Positions 10,101 to 21,525 of a DNA stretch of 64,000 nt are shown here, piece after piece. The position numbers were made by a program, and so were the translations under genes. Source of the DNA: Acanthaster planci (taxonomy: Eukaryota; Echinodermata; Asteroidea; Valvatida; Acanthasteridae); contig NW_019091423.1 in the NCBI RefSeq assembly GCF_001949145.1, positions 521,273-585,272 of the forward strand. The letters are read 5' to 3'. The stretch's first letter is position 1; every line of letters starts with the position of its first letter. The notes beneath the pieces are model-generated. The model was not told the origin of the DNA. It did not search any database and saw only the letters and a list, made by a program, of their open reading frames with translations.

Positions 10101-13100
10101 CTGCTCTTTTTTGACAACATCAACCCTACAAGTTTTGAGCATGATGTCACAGTCATCTACCAAAGAGAATTGAAAACGTAATTTGTAGGCCTACATGTAC
10201 ATTGTAGCTGTCCCTTCTAGTATAGGAACAGGGTCCCCAAATTTACAATCCCCAATTTCCCCTTTAGTTTCATGAGGTTTCCAGGGATATGGTTTGGTAA
10301 GGGATGGTGGGGTTTCATTTTCATTGTACCATTAAAATGGTGAAATTTTCGAGAATTTTTCTTACCCAAACCACGCAGCATCCACCTGTCTACGGCTGCC
10401 TGCTAGCTCACCCAGTCATGTCAGTTGAAAGGTCATCGTTGTCAGCCCTGTAGCAGCTTCACCAATTATAACATGGTCCCATCTCGTTCTATTTAGTTTC
10501 CTTTCACTCTTGAATGAAAGAAAATTCTAATTGGCTGAATCGTGTGTTGACACCAACTACAGCATGTCTCTTATTTCATATGGTGCATCACATGGACGAG
10601 GCGTTTTGCTGTACAACACATTACAAGCACTGGAAACAGTTGTCGGGATAGTAGAATGCATTCATGGGGGGGGTGCGGTGGCCTCATGGGCCATGGATCA
10701 CGGCAATAAATAGATAATTAAAGTGCAGAGTAACTCCATTTATATTTTGAGTGTCCTCTCTCTTTCTTTCTCGAAGGTTGGAGCAATTCATCCTAAGCGA
10801 TTGCTAGCATTCCTGAACCACTTTGTCACCCATACTACCAGATTCCTGAATAAATTTTCTTGTGTTTGTGAGCAGGTATGTTTACCCCATATATACTGTA
10901 TCATAAGCCTATTTCTGACATTTTAAATTCAGGACTAAACAATCTGGAAACTGTGAAAGTGGTGTTGTCAGTCCATCACAAGTCCTTTGACAAGTTACAG
11001 GACAATGACAGAGAAATGGTTTTTGCACAGTTCATGTAAACAACTTGTTACTTGCCTTGAGAATGAATGACTTGCGGTGGACATCTGCTAGTCCTGTCTT
11101 CAGCACAGTGTATCAATGGGAAATGCAAGGGCATAGATTTGTGTCTACAGTTTTTCTGATGAAATTGGAGGCTGGACTTTTTTAGATATGAAGTACACTG
11201 TTCAGTTTTGAACATGTGAGAAAAATTACACAAAATTGATTGTTTTCTGCCCACTTCTTTTTTTTTTTTTAATCAGCCCATGGCCCATCCCTGCTGTCAA
11301 AAAGTGAGCAGAGGGGCAACAAACTGTATACCACCAAGCCTTGGGAAAAGCATGGGGAAAAAATAAATTTCGAAGAAGGATCAATAAATGATAAGCCATG
11401 TGGGAACGTTCATTGAAAGACATGCAGGAGAACAAGTGGTGATCTTTTTTTATGCTTGAGATTGAAGAGTTCATAAAAGGAGTTTACAACATCATGTCAC
11501 TGTCTTTGTTTACTAGCATTGCTAGTAAACAAAGGCCTGACCTTACTTGTCATGTGAGCATGTATGGTCACATGGCAGGCAACAGTCACATGCATGAGCA
11601 AGCTCAGATGCTCTATCTGTACTCATCTTGGGGCAATACCTGTGGACCTCTGTTGTCTCACACATTTCGCTCTCCCAGAGATCATCCTCATTGGCATTTA
11701 TCTTAACACGTAGATGCATATCAACATAAAAATTCACATGTCAAAGTTGCTTTTTATTATTTTCCTTCATTTTGTCCCTTTAGAAACTGTCAGACTTAAA
11801 TACCAGAATACAAAGGCTTGAAGTTACAATGAACATCCTTGAAGCAAAGGTGAGTGAAACCAATACATCAATTCTTAAATGATTGGAAATCAATCCCTAT
11901 AAGGTACCCGTTAGTGGGAGTATCCACTCTCAGTGGAAATGAGGGAGGGCGTGATAGCATCTAACAGACATGGGAATCTTTCTGGTTTAACCGGAATTCC
12001 GTTTTTTTCACCTTCAAATTTGTGGTCTTCGAGTTCAGTGTAAAAATGGAATAAAATTTGGGGGGCAAGTTGTAGGGGGATAAATGTTAGTTGACCACGC
12101 GGCGCTCAAAACTTCCCTAAAACTTTGTGAAATTTGTTCGTTGAAACGATTCAATTTACACAATGTTTCGGGACCCTTCGAAATGTACGAGGAACTAATG
12201 TCGCGGATTCCCACAAAACCTTAAGTGGGCCCCAGACCCCATACTGTAAGGGCTCGCAGTAGTCTACCCATGTTAATTTCACCACAAAATATTTTCAGGT
12301 TTTTTTGTTCATGCCCATTCACATGCCTGAGCTAAGGTCCTTTGGTGGAAACTCACCGCGTATGTAAATGGTTTCATTACACATTTGGCACAAGACACAC
12401 TGTGGATACATACCAGTTTCTGTATGTACATGTATGATTTTCACATATGCACTGGGGACTTTGATGAGCCGGTTGGAAAACTTCCCACCAACCTGTCTGC
12501 TCACGGCTGGAAAGGATGTACTCAAACCCAGGGCAGATATTTAAGCTGTCTAGAAATTTCATTTGCATTAACATTTAAGTGCAAGTTTCTGTCTTTCAAT
12601 ATTAAACTCAGCAAGTGTTAATATGTTACTTTCAGTTCCTGTTACTCTGACGTTTTCCACATTATTTTGCTTGATTTCTTGGGTGACACTGCGAAACCTT
12701 TGCTGTCTTTTCACTCTGTCTCTGTCATCAGCTAGCATCCATTCCTGGTCTTGAGGGTGTGAGTGTGGAGGCAACACCTGCTCCAGGACCAACCCCAGAA
12801 CCTGAACCAGCTGCTGCTGCTAATTTACCTGCCTTACCTCCTTCGGAAGAACAGGTAAAGTACCAACTCTCTCCCCAGGAGCAATCAAGTTAACACAGTA
12901 TGCGCTATCCCTGGTGATCATAGCAAAAAAGTGACTCTTTCTGGATGGAAAAAACACCTAATAAGAGATGTTACTGTAGATTGAAAAGCACTTACTGCAA
13001 ATGCTGGAAATGGTAACTTTTCAATCTTGAATTCTAGTGTTTTAGGGTTAAGTATGTTACTGCTGTCACAACCATTACTAAGTGAACTACCTCCCTTCAT

Positions 13101-16100
13101 ATTTTAACCCTGCAGAATCTGCCAGCAGTTGAGCCAGCACCAGAGGCTCCGCCCACAATGACTGTCTCCCAGGACCCACGCTATATGAAGTATTTCAAGA
13201 TGATCAACATGGTGAGTATTGCCACCCAGATAATGTTAACTTCACACGATGTCCTAACAGGATGTTTTCACTCCCATTATCCACTACCTGCCGGGGACTC
13301 CAAAATCGGACAAAGGAAACNNNNNNNNNNNNNNNNNNNNNNNNNNNNNNNNNNNNNNNNNNNNNNNNNNNNNNNNNNNNNNNNNNNNNNNNNNNNNNNN
13401 NNNNNNNNNNNNNNNNNNNNNNNNNNNNNNNNNNNNNNNNNNNNNNNNNNNNNNNNNNNNNNNNNNNNNNNNNNNNNNNNNNNNNNNNNNNNNNNNNNNN
13501 NNNNNNNNNNNNNNNNNNNNNNNNNNNNNNNNNTCAATGAAGGCCACCTATCAACTTAGAGTAGTGCCTAAAGATTACTTGGTGCGGCTATAAACGACCG
13601 TTAAATGAAACGATGAATTTTTGAAGGATTTTGAAAACGGAAAAAATGATACTCATGCCGGCCTAGCATAATCAACATTGAAAAATGCCCCGGCATGAAG
13701 TGGTTAAGCAAATGTCACACTGACTTATATTTAAGGTTTGTAAAATGAGATAGTGCCGTAACATACATCACTATTTTTCATTTCAAATTTGTTGAGCAAT
13801 ACCAGAGGATGGTGGAATTCCCCTCAAAATTTTTTCGAGTATAGTAGCAGTGCATTTTTTGTAACCTGGCAAGTCTAAGAATTTCTCCAGGAATATATTC
13901 CTGTTATTTTGACTCCAGTTTTGTGAAAATCAGCCATACGGTTCTTACACAGTGCCCATTTTTCTGAGACAGCTCAGCCACAAATATACATATTCTTTAC
14001 TTTTTTGCATTGATGTGCTCTATGCATGCTGAACAGAGCATGTGGCCTTGAACTTTGAATGGCCATAACAGTTAAACCATCAGTCAGATCAAGTTAAAAA
14101 TTCACATGTATACTGATAATGACTGTGTTTTCTTGCATGCCAAGCTTAGATAAAGATCTAGTTTGGGACTGCCGAGTTTTTGGTGGGGCAGGATCCACCC
14201 CTCCTAGCTGTGAGATGGACCGAAACGTTTCATGGAAAATATCATTTGCTGTGTTGTAATTTGTGTGAAAAAATTTAGAATTTTTTTATCCTGGATTCTT
14301 TTTTTGGTGTTTGCTTAGGGAGTACCTGTGGGTGCGCTGAGACAGAAACTTACACTAGAGGGACTAAATCCTGACTTGCTTGAGTAAGTAACTCACAAAG
14401 TTCACTTTTGTTTTGCTCTTAAAGAAAAGCTGTGCTGTATATAATGTTGCATTCTATCAATTTCATGGCACTGCTTGCAGCAGAATTCTGGGCTTATGAT
14501 CTCCATTCTGCACTAACCACGCAAGCAGAAAAATTCTACGGAATATATGCATGCACACAAGCCAAACTTCCTCGCTAACCTGTGAAATCCATTCGCGGTA
14601 AACACAGAATTTTCTGCTACGGGAAGTGCTGATTTTTCACTTGCGGTAAGCAGTGCCATAAAATTGGGCCCTGTTAATAATGGTGTGATTTAAGTGTTAA
14701 CTTTGGCTTTATTATTAGGGTTTTAATCAAGTACCACTAAGGAAAATAACTTGACAGTAATTAAGTTTGCTTTTTGCAGTAGGGGTTATGGCACACCAAA
14801 GTGTTATTTAATTCTTCATTGCAACTGTCACCATTTTATACATGACATTTTTATTATTGTGCAAGAGAAACATGTATTCTTCGACTGTAAAGAAAGGCAA
14901 CATATTTGAAAGCATGCACCAAAGCGGTTAAAACATGTCATCATCGTATCTGATATGGCAACCCAGTGAAAATTATGCCCCAACCTGGTATAAAGTATGT
15001 GAAAACATTTAACTATGTCTAAAAGTCTGCCCAAAAAAAGGAGCTTAAGTTATCCCACAAGGAGCCATGTTGCTGTGACTGCCAGCCCACCAAGGTGCAG
15101 GTCTCAAGCATGGGAACTGTCACTGAGAAATGCCAAGAAACTTCTCCGGTCCCGCTAAAATGTAATACAATGTAAGCAACTTCCGGCCGAAGGGCGTTGC
15201 TTAGAGATAATTTAAGTCTGCACACGGCAAGGGACGCTCATACTCACGCATTGATCTTGTGTCAGAGACCGGCAGGTCAGAGTTCATATTCGCATCAAAA
15301 GTAATTTTCTCACCGAGGAAACCCCAGATCCCTACATCAACATTTGCCACGATTCATGTGAAAAGTACATGCCAACCCTGCCAACAAAAAGCATTAGCTT
15401 GGTGGATTATGTCTTCCCACATTGCAAGGCTGGGCTAGTAGTGGGCGTGCTGGGTTTGGCCTGGCTGGGCTGGTACTGGGCATGCTTGGTTTGGCAGGGC
15501 TGTGCTGGTAGTGGGCGTGCTTGGTTTGGCAGGGCTGGGCTAGTAGTGGGCGTGCTTGGTTTGGCAGGGCTGTGCTGGTACTGGACATGCTGGGTTCAGC
15601 AAATTGGCTGGACTAGGGCTGGAGGATGGGGGACCGGAAGCAGGACTGGTGGTCGTCACGTACATGCATTTTCCACTGGGTTGGAACATATGTCTTCATT
15701 ACTAAAGTTGAAATTTTGTCACTTAGTTGGCCCATTTTGGACAACTTTGGTGTACTTTCATGTTAATCTTGATACATTTTTGGAGAATTGGCACCTTTAT
15801 TTTTAAATGTTGACATGCACCTTTCACACAGGTTTTTAGAAATATTTTTTGAAAATGTTGACATATTCTCAGCTGGTTCAAGCATTTATTTTCTACAGTA
15901 TTGACATTTAATTCTCGCATGAACCTTGACTGATGATTTTTAGGTGTCAGCATACATTCTTCACGAGGTTGGCACATTTTTTCATTTAATGTTGACGTAT
16001 GTTTCACGCCAGGTTAGCTTTTTTTTATGTTTTTTTTTTATGATGTTGACATGTTTTGACAGCATCAGCACTGTATGTCAGTGAGTGAACAATGTAAAAG

Positions 16101-16587
16101 CAACTCATGAACAGTAAATATAACTTTTGCATTGCTTAAAAAAGTTATAGGGGATATTATAATGTTAACAGTTGCCAATGTAGGATTGAATAAATTCCAC
16201 TTTTGCATGACAGGTTGCTGCTTGTGTGGTCTTATTTCATTTTGAAAATTAAAGTGGTTGCTTGTCGGGAGTTTGAATATAACACTTTTTATCTGCAAAA
16301 TTTATTAATAAAAAGAAATAGTTGAGTTGTGCTAATGTTTTGTCAGAAATCTTTCATAATATCTTTCTTATTAATAACCAAGGACTTTCTAGTCATGGTT
16401 GTGGCTTGAATAGAATATTTTTCATCATGTGTGGACCATCCTGTGAGAATCTGATGTGATTTTGAATTTGTTTTATTTATTTATTTATTGTAGTACTCCC
16501 AATGCTCCTGCCCCCCCAGCTGCTCAAGACGATTCAGACTCTACCTTCAGCGAGAGCAGTGAAGAACAAGAAGAATTTAGTGACTAA
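7136..16587 (+). CDS. WASHC3: WASH complex subunit 3 (CCDC53)
   Basis: Seven coding exons: 7136-7186, 10777-10875, 11784-11849, 12732-12854, 13116-13211, 14319-14383, 16494-16587 (TAA). All introns are GT-AG, and only the last is not phase 0. The 197-aa product is close to the human protein (194 aa). Exon 1 gives MDADGLPLVGPGVDLTK, nearly the family N-terminus. Exon 2 carries the FLNHFVTHTTRFLNKFS helix, and exon 3 the coiled coil with LEVTMNILEAK leading into LASIPGL. A Pro/Ala-rich linker follows, then DPRYMKYFKMINMGVPVGAL and a Ser/Glu-rich acidic C-terminus. WASHC3 is a core subunit of the WASH complex, which activates Arp2/3 to build actin on endosomes. Its first exon lies head to head with cryptochrome, 2.6 kb away. 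An assembly gap sits in intron 5. Confidence 0.95.
9257..9316 (+). ncRNA. degenerate hammerhead-ribozyme core, Penelope-like element type
   Basis: The core reads CTGAAGA (9257-9263; consensus CUGANGA). A stem II follows, with GACAA (9266-9270) pairing TTGTC (9279-9283) around an eight-base loop, then GAAA (9285-9288), with ATC (9290-9292) as a possible NUH cleavage triplet. Penelope-like elements carry minimal hammerheads of this design. Stem I is not evident, and stem III would be almost absent, so this copy is probably inactive. A short hairpin, GGTTCTTTTCAGAACC, follows at 9301-9316. Confidence 0.35.
9870..9990 (+). repeat. dispersed repeat, copy 1
   Basis: A segment containing TTTTAATCTTGCAAAACTGG, a C-run and then GGCAACAC matches, in reverse orientation, the segment at 23254-23320. 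The element class is unknown; no terminal structure was resolved. Confidence 0.5.
13321..13533. other. assembly gap (N run)
   Basis: A run of 213 N lies in WASHC3 intron 5. The flanking exons 5 and 6 join in phase and match the family without missing residues, so no coding sequence appears lost. Confidence 0.98.
14459..14672. mobile_element. MITE with ATGGCACTGCTT inverted ends
   Basis: The left end reads CAATTTCATGGCACTGCTTGC. The right end is its near complement (GTAAGCAGTGCCATAAAATTG), giving imperfect terminal inverted repeats of about 20 bp in a ~214-bp unit. A second inner pair (AGCAGAATTCT against AGAATTTTCTGCT) extends the symmetry. It is inside WASHC3 intron 6 and has no coding capacity. 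The superfamily is not assigned because no clear target duplication was seen. Confidence 0.6.
15429..15602 (+). repeat. 35-bp minisatellite, about five copies
   Basis: The G/T-rich unit GGGCTG(T/G)GCTGGTAGTGGG followed by CGTGCTTGGTTTGGCA repeats about five times. Copies differ at a few sites (GGCTAGTAG versus GGCTGGTACT; GGGCGTGC versus GGACATGC). It lies in WASHC3 intron 6 and produces a spurious Gly/Leu/Trp-rich open frame on the plus strand. Confidence 0.85.
15690..16060 (+). repeat. possible divergent tandem repeat (ATGTTGACAT units)
   Basis: Words such as AATGTTGACAT, followed about 20 bases later by CAGGTT or GAGGTTGGCAC and T-rich spacers, recur about every 70-80 bases. The copies are too diverged to fix a unit length by eye. 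Confidence 0.35.
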
Positions 16588-16804
16588 AACAACTTCACCA
16601 AAATAACAGAAAAACAATTTATTGTATGTGTCTTCTGCACAGGCTGACATGTACATTGTAAATTAAACAATTATTTTATGGCCAGCCAAAAGTGAATATA
16701 TATTAATACATTCATTCCGTTAACATCATGCTAACGTTCCTGGTAAATATTACCCGTAAAGTTCTGTCAATTCATTTTAATTTTGTTGAACACAACAAAA
16801 TTGA

Positions 16805-16810
16805 AATAAA
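16805..16810 (+). terminator. WASHC3 polyadenylation signal candidate
   Basis: The canonical AATAAA lies 218 bases after the WASHC3 stop and is followed within about 30 bases by a GT-rich stretch (TTGTGTTTGTGTGT), the usual downstream element. Confidence 0.6.
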
Positions 16811-18815
16811 TTATCCCACAAAGACAACATTGTGTTTGTGTGTATCAGATATGACTCAACATTTTAGATGCATGCAGTGGGTGACTTGAAAAGACAAAAA
16901 GTAAATGAAGGTGTTTGAAAAAAATTAATTTGCAATCATTTCTAGAAAAGTCAATCCAAACATTGATTTTAAGCCTGTTTGCATGTGTGTTAAAAGTAAC
17001 AAATGTGCTATGTTGGGTTGCAAGATTTTTAGATATCAGAATTGCAGTTTATCAACTAATAATATTGAGCTTTGGTTGGTTTTAAGTAAAAGGTTGCTTG
17101 CTTTGAGTATTAGCTTATATACATTTATGCATGTAAGAAGTGACTCTTATGAGTTTTACTCAGTATAACCTGATCATCCAATAGATCAAACAAAATTTTT
17201 GCTGAATATAATTTGCTATCTTTTGTTGGATAGTTCATAATTAAATGTCTAAAGAAATTCGTCTGTGATAGAGGAATTGCACTCTTGTTTTTCAATGGTG
17301 TCCTGCCATGTTAAAGGAACTGTTATCGAATACGAGCTGCAAGGGGCCTATTCAAAAATACTGCTAATTCTTTTTATAATTACCTGTGTATACAAGTAAT
17401 AAGTATATGTACAATGTACATGTAGATACTCAGTAATGTAGGATGATAATTATGAATGAAGATTCATTATAAACATATATGTACATGTATATATCCACAA
17501 GTTTTTGCTGCTATTGTGTCATTTTAATTAAGATCGCGAGAAGCATTCAAGCAGTGTCTTGTGGAGCATGATCATATCTATCATTGGAGACTCGCACGGC
17601 CAACCTTTACCTTCATGACGGCAATTCGAGGTTTCAATTCATTCAAGGTCATTCTATAAATTCGGAGTCAATTTTTTCCCGTCCCCGTGACATCTGACTT
17701 TTTGTAAGTTTAGAAACATTTCTTAATTTCCAGGAGTGATTAAGCAATGCAAATTACAAATGTAGCAGCCAGACATAGTTCGACATGAATTTCATTTATC
17801 TCTCTTGTCTAGTTACACATGGCAGGTGTAACGGGGACAGAAAAACGTCGGAACCAAATTTATAAGATTATGCAACGCCCGTTCATATTAACGCCCTCTA
17901 TTGTGGAATTTGTCATTTCGACATCCGGTGTGGGCGAGTTCACTGATCGTTTACAATGAATATCTGTAACATAGACTATAGTAAACGTTATGTTTTGAGG
18001 CAAAAAATGTAGGTTTTTCAGATCAATATCGGCAAAGGAGCAGCCAAATTAACCCCCGTGCCATTCAATTTTGTGCAAAATAATGCACCTGCGTCTGCAA
18101 AATGGTCATTCGATTTCATTTTAAGACGGCAAAAGTACTGTTACGTCATTCGATTTAACAACATTGTCACCCAAATTAACAATTCAACCAAAAAGCATTC
18201 AAATTCGCAGGCGCTTTTTCGAGGCGTGTATTTGGTCATTCGTTTTCACCATTGGGCAGGCATTTCTGTAATTTGTGCAACCTAAAAACGCAGAGTTCAA
18301 ATGTTTTCTTTAGAATGTTTATGGTATAAATACGGTTCACAGGAGACACTTTGCTGATGTCCTTCGAAGACAACCGTTTGTTGCAACATACACATTATTT
18401 TTAGAAATGAAAGCTCGTGGTCGCTAACGCAAGAGATCAGGAACGTTGGATTGATGCTTTCGAGGGAAACGAGCAAGACCTCTTTTTAGCTATCACTCAA
18501 TTGAAGAGCGTGCAGTGGTAAAACCATACCCAATTTCAGCATTATGCCGATATTTCTGGTACACCACGGATTGATGGTTGAGGAAGACAAACACAATTTA
18601 AATAAAAAGAAGGATCTAGGATAAATAAAAGCATAAAGAAACACCCAACATTACAGGAAACAGACTGTTCAGAAAGACAGTCACAGAAACAAAATAGGAA
18701 TTTGTCAGTTTACGAAATAAAGATCCCCCAAAAGAAATGAAAATAAAGAAAATAACTGTATCATTAGTACAGTTTGTCAGTGGTATCCTCCTCAAATTAA
18801 ACACAACAGTTGTAG
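16811..18815. other. WASHC3-DAP1 intergenic DNA, first part
   Basis: No gene is recognised. A cluster of (G/C)(T/C)CATTC(G/A)(A/T)TTT words occurs at about 18060, 18106, 18147 and 18235 (see findings). A TATAAATA word lies near 18332, without a recognisable transcript downstream. Confidence 0.4.
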
Positions 18816-18819
18816 CAGG

Positions 18820-18965
18820 TGCCCAGCTCCTACCACAGCCTGTCTCTCTGGTGCTGCTATTTTCAGCTCGGTGATACTGCATCCTGACCAGATCCGGATG
18901 TTGTCAACCCAACGCATCTTGGGTCGGCTAACGGCGTCAACAGCCCAAAGCATTCTGCCTAGTAC
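18820..18965 (-). mobile_element. LINE reverse-transcriptase C-terminal fragment
   Basis: The minus-strand frame gives SRPKMRWVDNIRIWSG, then SITEL and an A.ERQAVV-like end. This matches the block (R.RW.DDI..W.G.S..E....A.DR..W) near the end of many LINE proteins. The copy is short and lacks the rest of the reverse transcriptase. Confidence 0.5.
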
Positions 18966-21525
18966 AGCTGTAGGTAGACCAATTTGCCGGACCGCATGCT
19001 TTTGGTTTTGTTTAGTTTTGTTATATTTTGTCGTTGAGATCTTACTTTAGTTTGATGTTTTATTTGGCGAAATTGATTGCCTCTTTACAAAACTGAAAAT
19101 AAAGAAATCAACAAAAAATATATGTCCGTCAATGTGCGTCACGTAAAAGAACGACGCTATCCTAAATTGACCTCTTTGAAAGGAATCCAAAAGATTCAAA
19201 ATGAAGTAGAATGCCTGAGTTCCAAATTGGAGGACAGTAAAAACTTGAGTGGAAAATGGTGAATTGGAACGCAACGAAAATTAAATTGGATGCTCCTTTG
19301 CCGCAATTGACTGGGAAAACCTATTGTTAGTTTTGTTGCAACGAAATAAATTTGGCATCAGTAAGCTTTTGCCCAAAATGTTGAAATGTTTTATTCACGT
19401 TTGAGGGGCACTTTAGAGTAACAAGGGGATTTTAATGTTATTACTAAAACTGTGCATTAAAACTGTCCGTACTTACTTTGTGCTAGCAGACGACGCGTTT
19501 CGTCGTTGTCGATAAAAATACAGAACTAGGATAAAAATGATAATTTTCACCAAATTAAGGGTTTATTTGAAATAAATTTTTGTGTATGTAAAGAGGTGGG
19601 TAGGCCTACGTTTCTTACTTACAAGATATTTCAGAGAAAAAAGACAAGTGCAAACAATTAAAAAGTTACCGTACACGACGGTTTTCAATTTCTTCGCTGG
19701 GATCGGCACTCCCCTACTACTTCGTATCGTCGTCCGTTTTATCGTGCAGTCGACGTCGTGCCTGACGGAGCTGACTGTTTCTAAAAATGTCCGGTGATTA
19801 CTAAGGCCAATAGAGGGCGTATGTCACAACTCTTGGAAAATTAGTGAGCGTGCCTAGAGTTACACGATCAGACTCGATATGACATAAATAAATAAATAGT
19901 TATGCACACGCGTCCCGCTTATGCATAATTATTTTCAAGAGAAATAACAAGCGTTGCGAATTTGTTGCGTGCATTTTTAAATGGAGATTTCAAAACTGCT
20001 GGTTGAGGTTATTGTATTTCAATCGTCAGATTTCGAAGAAAAATTGAATGCTGCCCCCGGAATGAATAAATTTGGAAAGAATAATGGTTGAGGTGCGGCA
20101 GCAGAGAATTGCCGGAATAAAGTTTAGAAGAAGGAGCAGCTTTCGGCATGTGAATCGTACATTCAGAAGGTGTATGCACGCCTTGTGCTATAATGCTCTG
20201 GACCGTCTGAAATATTATTTATCGACAAAAGTGGTTTTAAAAACTGAATGATTAATTTGTTGTTTATTTCCCCCAGGTTTCACTAGAAAAGTATCGAAGA
20301 AAGCCATATGTGAGATCTGCAGACGCATTGAACCCAAATCGTGTGATAGACATTGTGATATGAGTGACGGAATATCCATCTTCAGGGCAGAGATGAAACG
20401 AGAGCGCTAGTGAGAGACAGAGACTAGTGACGTTTTCGTCGAGTGGAGTAACAAACAAGGAAATTAATTAACGCAATGAAAGAAACTTTGTCTAAATTAT
20501 TCGTCACGTTCTCAGTTAACACTGGCATTTCAGAAAGTCGTTGTTAAATATCAATCTTTAGTCAAGTTGGGAACTCAATTTTTTTTAATTTGATTAATAA
20601 GTGGCATAAACTTAAATTAGTTTGGCTCGCAGTCAATTTTGTGGCACAGATCGGAAACTTGAGAGTCTCACACTTATCAGTTTTCAACAAATTTATTCAG
20701 TATATGAATGAATTTCAGTACAGTGTTTCCCGTGAGTCTTTAAAATTAAATTTAAGGCTTTTTTTCATTTAATTGATGAAGTTTTTCACTGAGAGTTGAC
20801 TCATTGACACCAGACGGAAAAACACGTGGACAGTTTGGACATTACAATGTAAAACCTATTTTGGGTCTTGGAGGAACTTTAATGTTCACACTCTCAACAA
20901 ATCACCGTGACGATTGAACCATGATTGAACCGACCCAAAGAGACAACATTTCCCAAATAAGACCGTAGACAAGAGATGTGAAAAATGAAGAAACAAACAC
21001 AACAAACAGGTTTAAAATGAAGTGACGTCACACTTACGAACCGGATGTGATACGAAAAAAATCACGTACGGAACTTCATTTGCATTTTGGCATGCGCCCC
21101 CAAGCTAGCTCATTCCGTGTGAAAGGTCATTCACACGGTCAGCTATAAGAGGGGTGCTCCCACTATCGTTAGCTCACATCCTGGGGGTTAACAAATAAAA
21201 GAAACGAAACAATAAGAGTCGGCCTGAAAAAAATTAGTAAATTATGTACAATTACTGAGTGACACTTGTGGATATTTGAGAACATTTTAGTGAATAAATG
21301 TATGGAACGACTCATGTATTCGAACCTCAAATTTGTTGGGAGTGAATTCGAAGGTCAAGGAACAGTTTTCGTCGACAGCTGTGTTTATTTACCCGGACGT
21401 GCAGCGTGCTTACGTGGTGTTCTTTTGCTAAAGACTACGTTCTCGTCTTTTTAATTTTTGAAAAAGTGGAGTGACTGTGAAGTTTACTCAATCTGAACTT
21501 TTCAGACGTTTTAGCAGTGAATATT
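18966..21525. other. intergenic DNA and DAP1 upstream region
   Basis: No exon is recognised before the DAP1 start. CACGTAC and TGACGTCA-like words near 21020-21075 are possible factor sites in the DAP1 promoter, but nothing in the sequence decides this. Confidence 0.35.

Larger units (their letters stand above)
7187..10776 (+). other. WASHC3 intron 1
   Basis: The 3.6-kb intron holds the hammerhead-like motif near 9257 and a dispersed repeat at about 9870-9990 that recurs inverted at 23254-23320. The segment 8800-9360, with the hairpin GGTTCTTTTCAGAACC at 9301-9316, has the look of retroelement debris. No further exon was found. Confidence 0.5.

Noticed and set aside
13158-13559. Long frames across the N runs
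   Set aside because: Their length comes from undetermined bases. Only 13116-13211 is supported as a WASHC3 exon.
15369-15806. 145-codon Gly/Leu/Trp-rich frame
   Set aside because: It is the translation of the 35-bp minisatellite inside WASHC3 intron 6.
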